DNA from: Rouxiella badensis
GTDB taxonomy: Bacteria > Pseudomonadota > Gammaproteobacteria > Enterobacterales > Enterobacteriaceae
DNA: 44,336 nucleotides
Assembly (NCBI RefSeq): GCF_002093665.1
Contig: NZ_MRWE01000040.1
Span: 1-44,336, forward strand
Reading direction: 5' to 3'
Part shown: one piece after another, positions 37,072-44,336 of the stretch
Layout: the number at the start of each line of letters is the position of its first letter
Position numbering within the stretch: the first letter of the stretch is position 1
The notes under the pieces: generated by a model
Database searches by the model: none
Told to the model about the DNA's origin: nothing
What the model saw: only the letters and a program-made list of their open reading frames with translations
Translations under genes and position numbers: made by a program

Positions 37072-38352
37072 ATGACTGAGCTGTCACACGTTGTTTTTGA
37101 AGATATTAATGCGGTCCCGTTAGAACAGCTTAACCCTGCGCGCAGGGATCGTTTCGCGAATGCGACCGAGCTGCCGGTATTTGAACGTCTGAGACGTGAG
37201 GATCCGGTGCATTACACCCCGGAAAGTGAATTTGGGCCTTACTGGTCACTGACGTTGTGGGACGATATTCGCGCCGTGGGCAGTAACCATCGCGATTTTA
37301 CCTCGACGGAGAACATCGACCTCAAATCGATTGAAGAAAAGATAAATCTTGAAGCCGCGTTGCAGGCGCTCGGCCATAAACGCCGTAAAAACGTCGGCTT
37401 CATTACCATGGACCCGCCGGAGCATACCAAACATCGCAAGGCGGTCACGCCGGGCATGGGGCCGGCCAGCCTGGCGCGAATGGAGCCTGTCTTGCGCGAG
37501 CGTGCGGGCATTATTCTCGACGGCCTGCCGATTGGCGCACCTTTTGACTGGGTGGATAAAGTCTCCAAGGAGCTGACCGCGACCGTGCTGGCGACGCTGT
37601 TCGATTTTCCGTTTGAAGAGCGCCGCAAGCTGACGTTTTGGTCAGACATGCTGATGTGCGAGCCGGGACGCGGGCCGGTGAAGAGCTGGGAACACAAGGC
37701 CGAGGAGACCATAAAGTGTTATCAGGCTTTTGAAGCGCTGTGGGAGAAACGCCGCAACGAGCCGCCAACCCATGACCTTATCTCGATGCTCGCGCACCAT
37801 CCTGAGACCTGTGACATGACGCTCGACGAGTTTCGCGGCACCATAGTGCTGCTGATCATCGGCGGTAATGACACCACGCGTAACACTATCTCGGGCAGCC
37901 TCTACTGGCTGGACAAATACCCGCAGGAGTTTGCCAAGCTCAAGGCCAATCCGAAACTGGTGATGTCGATGGTTTCCGAAACGCTTCGTTTCCAGACGCC
38001 TATCAGCTTTATGAGCCGCGTGGCCAATCGCGACGTGGAGATCCGCGGCAAGAATATCCGTCAGGGGGATCGCGTCCTGATGTGGTACCTGTCCGGCAAC
38101 CGCGACGCCTCGGCGATTGAAGACCCTGATACCTTCTGCATTGACCGCGACCGCGCGCGTCGGCATCTCTCCTTCGGGGTGGGCGTCCACGCCTGTATCG
38201 GCAGCCGGGTGGCAGAAATGCAGCTCTCGGTTATCTGGGAAGAGATCCTCAAACGCTTTTCCAGAATCAACGTGCTGGGCGAACCGGAGCGAAACTACTC
38301 CAACTTTTTGCACGGCTTTGAAAATCTTAACGTCATTATTCCAAAAGGATGA
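37072..38352 (+). CDS. Cytochrome P450, CYP153-like (terminal hydroxylase type)
   Basis: A 426-residue soluble haem monooxygenase. I-helix GGNDTT (G264-T269), ExxR (E303-R306) and haem loop FGVGVHACIG with ligand C375 are intact. Stretches such as FGPYWSLTLWDDI, LFDFPFEERRKLT, LLIIGGNDTTRN, MWYLSGNRD and AEMQLSVIWEEIL resemble the CYP153 family, which hydroxylates the terminal carbon of alkanes and fatty acids. I infer omega-hydroxylation of the polyketide or acyl chain, and note that a glycosyltransferase follows. No ferredoxin or ferredoxin reductase gene is nearby. ATG 37072 follows GAGTGGA; a GTG two codons upstream is possible. It begins 31 bases after the NRPS stop and is probably in the same operon. 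Confidence 0.92.
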   Translation: MTELSHVVFEDINAVPLEQLNPARRDRFANATELPVFERLRREDPVHYTPESEFGPYWSLTLWDDIRAVGSNHRDFTSTENIDLKSIEEKINLEAALQALGHKRRKNVGFITMDPPEHTKHRKAVTPGMGPASLARMEPVLRERAGIILDGLPIGAPFDWVDKVSKELTATVLATLFDFPFEERRKLTFWSDMLMCEPGRGPVKSWEHKAEETIKCYQAFEALWEKRRNEPPTHDLISMLAHHPETCDMTLDEFRGTIVLLIIGGNDTTRNTISGSLYWLDKYPQEFAKLKANPKLVMSMVSETLRFQTPISFMSRVANRDVEIRGKNIRQGDRVLMWYLSGNRDASAIEDPDTFCIDRDRARRHLSFGVGVHACIGSRVAEMQLSVIWEEILKRFSRINVLGEPERNYSNFLHGFENLNVIIPKG

Positions 38353-38421
38353 GCCCATGCGAGTCAGGAGGCTGAAGTTAAGGACATCAAGGGATTGCCG
38401 CGCCAGTGAGGGAGTGAGTTG

Positions 38422-39687
38422 ATGAAAATATCCATTTTCACCGCCGGCTCGATGGGCGACATTCGCCCGTTTATCGTGCTCGGCAAACGACTTCAACAGA
38501 TGGGGCATCAGTGCTCCATCATGTCGGGCGAGAGGAATGAAAAAATCGTCACCGAGGAGGGGCTGGGTTACGACCGATGGGATCTCGATCTTCCAGAAGC
38601 TCGCCAGGTGGAGCAGGGGCTGATGGACGGTGACTCGGCTCGCAAGGCGGCGAAAAAGATGTCGGGCGTGGTCGAGAAACTGATGTCGCTGTGGGTAGAA
38701 CAAGCCGTGACGGCGGCTAAGGACAGCCGCTTGATCATCGCCGCCAATCAGGCGGTTCCGCTGGCTATGTCCGTCGGCGAGAAGTTCGATATTCCGGTGG
38801 TGACCACCTATTTCGCGCCCCTGACGCCGTCGAGCTCGATACCGCCGTTTTTCCTGAAAAAAATCGTCAGGCTGCCGGGGTTTATCAATCTCGCGGTCTG
38901 GAAACTGCTGCGCCTGGTGATGTGGCGTTTTGTGGCGAAATCCTTTACCGCCTGTCGTGCCAGCCTTGAGCTCCCCGACTGGCGTTGGAGCGGTCCGTGG
39001 TCCGATAAAAGCAACGGTTCGAGAAAGATACTCTATGCCTTTAGCCGGCATCTGGTGCCAAGGCCGAAGGAATGGCCCGAAGAGACTATCAAGATAACCG
39101 GCAACTGGTTCGGGGAGGTCAGCAGTACGCAGACAGTTTCACCCGAACTGGAGCGCTTTATCGCCGAAGGGGAGTCGCCTATCTACGTGGGTTTCGGCAG
39201 CATGGCCAGCTCTGATCCTGAGGGGCTGACGCAAAAAATTATCAACGTCATCAAACGTTCAGGTGTGCGTGCTGTCATCATGAGCGGCGGTGGGGCCATC
39301 AGCGCGGAAATGATCGCGTCGGCTCGTCTGCCGGGCGTGCTTTGCGTAGACAGCGTGTCCCATGAATGGTTATTTCCTCGGGTAAAAACCGTGTTCCACC
39401 ACGGCGGCGGCGGCACTGTTGCCGCCGCGGCGCGAGCGGGAACGCCCCAGGTGATCATGCCGTTTATCTATGACCAGTTTTATTGGGCATGGCAGCTTGA
39501 AGAGCTTGGCGTGAGCGGCGGCAGCCTCGACATGAAGCGCGTCGGAGAGGATGACATTGAAAACGCGTTGAACAAGAGTTTCTCGACCGAGGTGGTAAAC
39601 CGGGCTAAAAAGCTCTGGCAGCAGGTCAATCAGGAAAATGGGGTAGATAACACGATTTCTGAATTACAGCACTGGGGTTTTCTTTGA
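38422..39687 (+). CDS. UDP-glycosyltransferase, GT1 family (sterol glucosyltransferase-like)
   Basis: A 421-residue GT-B enzyme. The N-terminal acceptor domain begins MKISIFTAGSMGDIRP; the C-terminal nucleotide-sugar motif is FHHGGGGT (H326/H327), followed by GTPQVIMPFIYDQ. Such enzymes move a sugar from a nucleotide-sugar to a hydroxyl of a small lipophilic product. Its place directly after a CYP153-like P450 suggests the new hydroxyl may be the sugar's attachment site, as in glycolipid pathways; alternatively glycosylation may protect the producer. ATG 38422 has GGAG (38411-38414) 7 bases upstream. Sugar identity is unknown and no sugar biosynthesis genes are present. Confidence 0.9.
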   Translation: MKISIFTAGSMGDIRPFIVLGKRLQQMGHQCSIMSGERNEKIVTEEGLGYDRWDLDLPEARQVEQGLMDGDSARKAAKKMSGVVEKLMSLWVEQAVTAAKDSRLIIAANQAVPLAMSVGEKFDIPVVTTYFAPLTPSSSIPPFFLKKIVRLPGFINLAVWKLLRLVMWRFVAKSFTACRASLELPDWRWSGPWSDKSNGSRKILYAFSRHLVPRPKEWPEETIKITGNWFGEVSSTQTVSPELERFIAEGESPIYVGFGSMASSDPEGLTQKIINVIKRSGVRAVIMSGGGAISAEMIASARLPGVLCVDSVSHEWLFPRVKTVFHHGGGGTVAAAARAGTPQVIMPFIYDQFYWAWQLEELGVSGGSLDMKRVGEDDIENALNKSFSTEVVNRAKKLWQQVNQENGVDNTISELQHWGFL

Positions 39688-40382
39688 ATCAGCACCTTGC
39701 GGCTTTAACAGACAACGTCGCGGTAACGGCGCTGAAAGTCAGCGGCGGCCGCTTTATCAATAACAACTATCTGGTGCTTAATCGGCGGACCGGGCAGGCG
39801 CTGCTTGTCGACCCAGCGTGGGAAAGGGAGACAGTCGACTCCGCGCTAAAGGCGGCTAACGCCCAGTTGGCGGGGATTCTGTTAACCCATGCTCATGCCG
39901 ACCACATCGACCTTGCCGACACGTTGGCAAATGAGCATGGCTGCCCGGTGTGGATATCTCGTCGGGAGGCCGCGTCATCCGGCTTCAGCATTGCCGCTCT
40001 GCGTACCTTCGATGAGCAGCCGTGGGAAGCCGCAGGCATGCTTGTCCGCCCGATAATCACTCCAGGCCATACGCCGGGCAGTGCCTGCTACTGGATAGGT
40101 AACCATCTGTTCACGGGCGATACGTTGTTCATCGAAGGGTGCGGCCTTTGCCCTGACAGTGACGCGGCAAGCCGTATGTATTCTAGTATTCAACGTCTTA
40201 AGGCGATGTTGCCCGGTAAGGTACAGATTTATCCCGGCCACAGTTATGTTCAGCCGCCTGGATTAACGTTTGAGAGGCTATTTCGCTATAACGTCTATTT
40301 ATCGTTCGACAACGTGGAAGCATTTATCAAGTTTCGACTGCGGCCTGGTCAGGCCAAGAGCCGATGGATGGCCTTTTCCTAG
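39684..40382 (+). CDS. Metallo-beta-lactamase-fold hydrolase, PksB/BaeB-like
   Basis: A 232-residue zinc hydrolase of the glyoxalase II type. The metal motif THAHADH (H69, H71, D73, H74), GHTPGS, FTGDTLF and PGHS are present. Small glyoxalase-like proteins (PksB, BaeB) are regular members of trans-AT PKS clusters and are thought to hydrolyse stalled acyl thioesters; the NNYLVLN and LVDPAWE stretches near the N-terminus fit that group from memory. The start is TTG 39684, overlapping the glycosyltransferase stop as TTGA, with GGGG (39674-39677) upstream. No ATG lies near the start of the fold, so the rare start codon and coupling are the best reading. Confidence 0.85.
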   Translation: MNQHLAALTDNVAVTALKVSGGRFINNNYLVLNRRTGQALLVDPAWERETVDSALKAANAQLAGILLTHAHADHIDLADTLANEHGCPVWISRREAASSGFSIAALRTFDEQPWEAAGMLVRPIITPGHTPGSACYWIGNHLFTGDTLFIEGCGLCPDSDAASRMYSSIQRLKAMLPGKVQIYPGHSYVQPPGLTFERLFRYNVYLSFDNVEAFIKFRLRPGQAKSRWMAFS

Positions 40383-40409
40383 CAGGTTTTGTCTCTAATT
40401 TTTAATTGA

Positions 40410-40442
40410 CGGCGGGCAGGGAAACGAAGCTGTTACCCGCCG
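40410..40442 (+). promoter_or_regulatory. Inverted repeat before the MaoC gene
   Basis: CGGCGGG (40410-40416) and CCCGCCG (40436-40442) can pair, with a 19-base loop, in the 79-base gap before the MaoC gene. No T-run follows, so it is not a standard terminator. It ends 10 bases before the ribosome site and could affect translation or transcript stability. Confidence 0.3.
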
Positions 40443-40461
40443 GAGAATAAAAGGGGTACTT

Positions 40462-41010
40462 GTGAATATGTATAATGAAAGTTCTTCAAACAATCATTTT
40501 GATAGCGCCGACAAATACTCTACAGGAACGGAGGTCGCGGACATTGCCGCGCCTAAATTACATTTAGACGGCCTTAAGGTCGGGCAGGTTTTTCACAGCG
40601 CGGAATATTATGTCAGTGCGGATGAAATCACCGAGTTCTCGGCCAAATATGACCCGCAACCCTTCCATATGGACGACGAACTGGCGAAAGACTCCATCTT
40701 TAAGGGCCTGGCCGCGAGCGGTTGGCATACGGTCAGTATCACCATGAATCTGTTGGTGAAAAGCCTGCCTCTGGCGCATGGGATTATTGGCACCGGCGTG
40801 GAGAAAATTAACTGGCTCAGACCGACGCGACCGGGAGATATATTGCGAATCAATGCCAAAATTACCGAAATCACAATATCCCCCGCAAGGCCGGACAGAG
40901 CCAGGGTGAATATTCATATATCTACGGTCGGTCAGGATAATAAAGTACGTCAAGAGCTCGTCGGTAAGCTGCTTATCTTTCGGGTAAGTCAATCCTCTGG
41001 GGCTTTTTGA
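40462..41010 (+). CDS. MaoC-like (hotdog-fold) dehydratase
   Basis: A 182-residue protein with a non-conserved, Asn/Ser-rich N-terminus of about 35 residues, then a single hotdog domain. The hydratase motif YDPQPFHMDD supplies the expected Asp and His (D64, H69), followed by GLAASGWHT. Family members add or remove water at beta-hydroxyacyl thioesters. It could act in trans on PKS intermediates; module 2 has a DH with altered motifs and no KR. GTG 40462 sits 5 bases after AAGGGG (40451-40456); ATG 40468 is also possible. Confidence 0.85.
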   Translation: MNMYNESSSNNHFDSADKYSTGTEVADIAAPKLHLDGLKVGQVFHSAEYYVSADEITEFSAKYDPQPFHMDDELAKDSIFKGLAASGWHTVSITMNLLVKSLPLAHGIIGTGVEKINWLRPTRPGDILRINAKITEITISPARPDRARVNIHISTVGQDNKVRQELVGKLLIFRVSQSSGAF

Positions 41011-41041
41011 ACATAACAATAAGCGTTGCGTCACTATTTGA

Positions 41042-41049
41042 AGAAGGGA
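41042..41049 (+). promoter_or_regulatory. Strong ribosome binding site for a TTG start
   Basis: AGAAGGGA lies 7 bases before TTG 41057, the start of the MATE exporter. No ATG is available before the first membrane segment, so this site supports the rare start. Confidence 0.6.
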
Positions 41050-41056
41050 TCAATTC

Positions 41057-42445
41057 TTGGCCACTGATATTTCCGACAACACAGCAAATATTCTGCTGCA
41101 AGGTTCGATATTACGTTCACTGACTAAAATTGGCGTGCCCGTTATTTTGGCTAACCTCTTGCAGTCAGGTTACATCATGGTGGACGCCTTTTGGGTAGGG
41201 CGTTTAGGCGACAAGGCCGTGGCGGCGATATCGGTAAGTCAGCCCATCGTTTTTCTCGTTTTTGCGTTGGGCATCGGGCTTAGCGTCGCGGGGACAACGC
41301 TGGTTGCGCAGTGTATCGGGGCTCGCCTGCATCGCGAGGCGAGTAACATTGCGTCACAGGTGTTTATGCTGGCGCTGCTGTTCGGCCTACCGATTTCAGT
41401 AGGCGCCTATTGGCTGTCGCCCTGGATGCTGCGAACGCTCGGCACTCAGGAAGAGGTATTTCCTCTGGCGCTCAGCTTCCTGCGGGTCATCGTCAGCGGC
41501 ATGATATTTACCTTCGGTTTTTCCATGCTACAGTCCCTGATGAGGGGCTCTGGCGAAGTCCGCATCCCGCTGATGATAACGCTGGGCACACTGATTCTTA
41601 ACGCTGTCATGGATCCGCTGCTAATTTATGGCTGGGGAATTATCCCGGCATTTGGCGTGACCGGTGCGGCCATCGCAACGCTTATCAATCAGGGTATTGC
41701 CGTGGTAGCGGGGCTGCTGGTCTTGCATTCGCGTCACGTGGTGCTGAAGGTAAGTTTTCGGGCGATGAAACCTCGCCTGGATATTTTTAAGTCGGTGGTT
41801 CAACTCGGGGTGCCCTCGTCAATCGAACTGTGCGCCCATGCGTTGAGTGCAAGCGGCATGATGTCGCTGGTGGCGGTGCTTGGAACGGCGGTCACGGCGG
41901 CTTATGGGGTGGTCAACAACATCAATGCGCTGGTGATTGTTCCGGCCATTGGTGTGTCGATAGCCACCGCGACGCTGGTTGGGCAGAATATTGGCGCGGG
42001 AAATTTTGAACGTGCGAGGGCGATTGGGCGTTTAAGCGCGCTGATATCATTTTTCGCGTTGACGTTGGTGGGCGTCTTCGCCTTCACTTTTGCCCCTGAT
42101 ATTGTGGCCTTCTTTGCCCCTAATCAGACGCCGGTCATTGGTCATGGGGAAAGGTTCCTGCATATTATCGCGCCTAGCTACGGCTTGATTGGCTTACAGA
42201 TGGCACTCAGCGGGGCTTTTCGCGCGACGGGGCGCACCATGACCACGATGACGCTGGCGCTGGTTTCGCAATGGCTGGTGCAGATCCCGCTGGCATGGGG
42301 GCTGTCCCACTATACTTCCCTCGCCGTTTCCGGCCTGTGGTATGCGTTTCCTGTCACCAGCCTGTTAATGGCGGTGGTGACGGTCATTTTGTTTGAGCGT
42401 ATCGATTGGCAAAGCTCGAGGCTGGTAGAAAAAAGTCAGGGATAG
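41057..42445 (+). CDS. MATE-family efflux transporter
   Basis: A 462-residue inner-membrane protein with about twelve hydrophobic segments in two homologous halves, in the usual MATE length range. Typical stretches include SLTKIGVPVILANLLQ, VDAFWVGRLG, GMIFTFGFSMLQSLMRGSG and LVGQNIGAGN. These antiporters use Na+ or H+ gradients to export drugs. As the last gene before a strong terminator at the end of the biosynthetic operon, it probably exports the product and protects the host. TTG 41057 is the best start. Confidence 0.92.
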   Translation: MATDISDNTANILLQGSILRSLTKIGVPVILANLLQSGYIMVDAFWVGRLGDKAVAAISVSQPIVFLVFALGIGLSVAGTTLVAQCIGARLHREASNIASQVFMLALLFGLPISVGAYWLSPWMLRTLGTQEEVFPLALSFLRVIVSGMIFTFGFSMLQSLMRGSGEVRIPLMITLGTLILNAVMDPLLIYGWGIIPAFGVTGAAIATLINQGIAVVAGLLVLHSRHVVLKVSFRAMKPRLDIFKSVVQLGVPSSIELCAHALSASGMMSLVAVLGTAVTAAYGVVNNINALVIVPAIGVSIATATLVGQNIGAGNFERARAIGRLSALISFFALTLVGVFAFTFAPDIVAFFAPNQTPVIGHGERFLHIIAPSYGLIGLQMALSGAFRATGRTMTTMTLALVSQWLVQIPLAWGLSHYTSLAVSGLWYAFPVTSLLMAVVTVILFERIDWQSSRLVEKSQG

Positions 42446-42483
42446 CGGCGCAATCACACCCACGGGGTTGTAAAGTCAGGGAT
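42432..42483. repeat. 12-base direct repeat around the MATE stop codon
   Basis: AAAGTCAGGGAT occurs at 42432-42443, over the last codons of the MATE gene, and at 42472-42483, running into the terminator stem, 40 bases apart. It may mark a small duplication at the cluster border. Confidence 0.45.
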
Positions 42484-42511
42484 GAACCGGTTGCCGGTTC
42501 ATCCCTTTTTT
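42479..42511 (+). terminator. Rho-independent terminator of the biosynthetic operon
   Basis: Perfect 12-base stem GGGATGAACCGG / CCGGTTCATCCC (42479-42490 and 42494-42505) with a TTG loop and six T at 42506-42511. It serves + strand transcripts from the MATE gene. The minus-strand reading lacks a clear U-run, so it is probably one-directional, though it abuts the stop codon of the convergent gene at 42513. Confidence 0.92.
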
Positions 42512-42512
42512 C

Positions 42513-44288
42513 TTAAACCAGTGAACCTGGTGATTTAATATAGCGTTCAATAATGGCGCGTGCAGTGCGGATAGTCAGCGCACCAATGGTGACGGTAGGG
42601 TTATAGCCGCCATTGTTGGGGAAGGAAGATGCGCCGGTAACGAAGAGGTTGTGTGCGTCCCAGTGCTGCTGAAAACGGTTAAGGACCGACGTTTTCGGGT
42701 CCAGCCCCATTACCGCACCGCCCATAGTATGCGAGCTGTCAAACGGGCGATAAGGTGAGTAATGATCGTCGGCGAAAGAAACGGCGCGAATGTTTTTGCC
42801 CCCCACGGCTTCGGCAATCTCACGACAGCGGTCACGAATATAGGCACCCGAACGACGGTCATTGAGGTTGTAATCGTAGGTCAGACGCAGCAAAGGTTGC
42901 CCGTGGCGGTCTTTATAGGTCGGGTCGAGATCGAGGAACTGTTCGCGATGTGAATAGCTGGTTCCTTGACCCTGCACCATCGCCCAGTTTTGATACCCTG
43001 ACTGAAAATCTTTTTTCCAACTTGAGCCCCACTGGCGATGCCCGGCCGGTATCTGGTCAGAGAGGCTGATAGGCAAGCCGGTGTTTGACAGCGCCTGTAT
43101 CCCCGCACCTCCGATAAAGCCGAGCCCGGTGTGGTCAAAGTTATCGCCGTTAAAATCGTCAATCTGGGTGGCTAATGCGCCGGTATTCATAAATGGATTC
43201 AGGAATTCATTTTCAAGATTCAGAAACGCATAGGAAAGCGTCTGGAAATTAAAAGCGCGCCCCAGCGTGCCCTCGCCAGTTTTAGGATTATACATCTGAC
43301 CAAATTTGGAGAGCATCAGCAGGCGCACGTTATCGAGCTGATAGGCCGAGATAACGACGATATCGGCGGGCTGGAAGCCGTAATTTCCGTCAGAATCGAT
43401 GAAGGTTGCACCGGCAGCCGTTTTACCATCCGCGCTCTTCTCAACGCGCAGGACTTCGCATTCGGTGAGCATAGTAAAGTTTTTACGCTGCATCAGTGCC
43501 GGCATAACACAGGCGTTTGGCGAAGACTTGGACCAGTTACCGCAACCGTAAAGCTGGCAGTAGCCGCAGTAGGTACAGGGTGCCAGCTCGATATCTAGCG
43601 CATTTTTATAGGCTGCGCCTATTGTTCCTGCGGGCACGGGAAACGGGTGATAGCCCATTTTGGTGGTAGTTTGGTCGAAAATGTCGTTCCAGCGGGAGCG
43701 CACCAGTGAAGGGGTCGGATAGGGATGGCTGCGGCTCCCTTCGAAAGGGTTACCGCCCGGCTGTTTAACGCCATTAATAACCCCGGCAGTGCCTGACGTG
43801 CCGGCTATTTTCTCAAACCGATCGTAGAAGGGTTCCAGCTCGTTATAAGTCACCCCAAAATCCTGCACGATAAGCCCATCGACCAGCTGCTTGAGCCCGT
43901 AGCGTTCTTTGACGGTGCTAGCAACCTGCAAATCGTACGGCAGGAAGCGCCACGAGGCGGCTGCCCAGTGCGTGCCAGCCCCTCCTACGTTCATCCCTAA
44001 CGTCCAGTTATTCCACTCACGTCCGGGTAAGGCGGTTTGATTAACATTATTTCGGATGGTGTATGTTTCAACCGATGCAGGTTGAAGGATCTCCTTGCGT
44101 ACGGAATAGCGTAATTCATCAGGATCGCTGGTCGTCGGGAAGTCTGCACTGGTTTCGCGATAGGCTCCGCGTTCAATGGCAACCACGTTAAGCCCGGCTC
44201 GGGTCAGCTCCTCGGCCATCACTGAACCTGACCAGCCAAGTCCGACAATAACCACATCTGCTTTAGGTCTTTTATATTCCATGCTCAT
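42513..44288 (-). CDS. GMC-type flavin dehydrogenase, gluconate 2-dehydrogenase large-subunit-like
   Basis: A 591-residue FAD oxidoreductase. Rossmann motif VGLGWSG (G16-G21), a cysteine cluster CTYCGYCQLYGC (C238, C241, C244, C249) of the type that binds an Fe-S centre in membrane-bound sugar dehydrogenases, and the GMC C-terminal region with HTMGGAVMG and the Asn-containing NNGGYNPTVTIGAL. It has no signal peptide; relatives are exported with a Tat-signal small subunit and pass electrons to a cytochrome c subunit. No cytochrome gene follows here; partners, if any, lie beyond the right edge. GGA lies a few bases before ATG 44288 (second ATG at 44282). It converges on the PKS/NRPS operon and is probably a flanking housekeeping gene. 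Confidence 0.88.
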   Translation of the reverse strand: MSMEYKRPKADVVIVGLGWSGSVMAEELTRAGLNVVAIERGAYRETSADFPTTSDPDELRYSVRKEILQPASVETYTIRNNVNQTALPGREWNNWTLGMNVGGAGTHWAAASWRFLPYDLQVASTVKERYGLKQLVDGLIVQDFGVTYNELEPFYDRFEKIAGTSGTAGVINGVKQPGGNPFEGSRSHPYPTPSLVRSRWNDIFDQTTTKMGYHPFPVPAGTIGAAYKNALDIELAPCTYCGYCQLYGCGNWSKSSPNACVMPALMQRKNFTMLTECEVLRVEKSADGKTAAGATFIDSDGNYGFQPADIVVISAYQLDNVRLLMLSKFGQMYNPKTGEGTLGRAFNFQTLSYAFLNLENEFLNPFMNTGALATQIDDFNGDNFDHTGLGFIGGAGIQALSNTGLPISLSDQIPAGHRQWGSSWKKDFQSGYQNWAMVQGQGTSYSHREQFLDLDPTYKDRHGQPLLRLTYDYNLNDRRSGAYIRDRCREIAEAVGGKNIRAVSFADDHYSPYRPFDSSHTMGGAVMGLDPKTSVLNRFQQHWDAHNLFVTGASSFPNNGGYNPTVTIGALTIRTARAIIERYIKSPGSLV

Positions 44289-44336
44289 ATTTCCAAAAAA
44301 TAAAAATTCAAAAAAAATATCAAATCATAATCAGGC
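44289..44336. other. AT-rich sequence upstream of the GMC dehydrogenase
   Basis: 48 bases to the window edge, very A/T-rich, containing the ribosome site for the - strand gene. No gene or firm promoter can be called. Confidence 0.5.

Noticed and set aside
38353-38421. Possible 21-residue ORF between the P450 and glycosyltransferase genes
   Set aside because: Too short, no family pattern; the stretch is more simply the ribosome-binding leader of the glycosyltransferase.
37642-39051. 469-residue minus-strand ORF across the P450 and glycosyltransferase genes
   Set aside because: It is antisense to two well-supported genes and shows no domain pattern; a shadow of codon bias.
667-42445. Assignment to a named enterobacterial product such as oocydin, zeamine, solanimycin or herbicolin
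   Set aside because: The domain order and tailoring set could not be matched to any of these from memory with confidence; a cluster comparison against reference gene clusters would decide it.
1-44336. CRISPR arrays, insertion sequences, tRNA or rRNA genes
   Set aside because: No repeat-spacer pattern, transposase motif, or RNA gene signature was seen on reading the window.

Overview
This window carries one large hybrid trans-AT polyketide synthase / non-ribosomal peptide synthetase (PKS/NRPS) gene cluster. Genes on the + strand run from about 667 to 42445. A convergent flavin dehydrogenase gene (42513-44288, - strand) marks the right border. The GC-rich coding regions, short Shine-Dalgarno (SD) spacings, AT-rich 5' region and gene types fit an Enterobacterales host of the Serratia / Rahnella / Pantoea / Dickeya kind. 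No 16S rRNA or other taxonomic marker is present, so the genus is not established.

Layout. (1) 1-666 is an AT-rich leader with no convincing large gene; it probably holds the promoter. (2) 667-16422 encodes one 5251-residue trans-AT PKS: KS1-DH1-KR1-ACP1 / KS2-DH2-ACP-ACP-(ACP-like, Ser to Thr) / KS3-DH3-KR3-ACP3 / KS4 / C-terminal lobe of a condensation domain. It has no AT domains. (3) 16419-18996 is a three-gene cassette: an NAD(P)-dependent SDR reductase, an alpha-oxoamine synthase and a free-standing ACP. This is the gene set of bacterial sphingoid-base synthesis (serine palmitoyltransferase, its ACP, CerR-like reductase). (4) 19035-20906 encodes an acyltransferase fused to an acyl hydrolase; it supplies malonyl units in trans and probably edits the line. 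(5) 20910-37040 encodes three NRPS proteins: half-C-A-PCP-C-A(luciferase-like monooxygenase inside)-PCP; docking-C-A-PCP; docking-C-A-PCP-C-TE. Pocket residues read by eye give X, Gly (exact glycine code, the module with the inserted monooxygenase), Ser and probably Val. (6) 37072-42445 holds tailoring, editing and export genes: a CYP153-like P450, a UDP-glycosyltransferase, a PksB/BaeB-like metallo-hydrolase, a MaoC-like dehydratase and a MATE exporter, followed by a strong terminator.

Working model (inference). The PKS builds a partly unsaturated acyl chain. It may be passed to the free ACP and released by the oxoamine synthase as an alpha-amino ketone, then reduced to a sphingoid-like amino alcohol. 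The NRPS builds a short X-(oxidised Gly)-Ser-Val peptide. PKS and NRPS meet only at two half condensation domains that lack the catalytic N-lobe, and no docking pair is visible there, whereas the three NRPS proteins have matched docking elements. The NRPS ends in an extra C domain before the thioesterase with no A-PCP behind it, which could join the free amine of the released polyketide to the peptide. The P450 and glycosyltransferase suggest a terminally hydroxylated, glycosylated lipid-like product. The alternative is a conventional colinear PKS to NRPS line in which the oxoamine synthase does something else.

All domain and substrate calls were read by eye from motifs; no database search was run.
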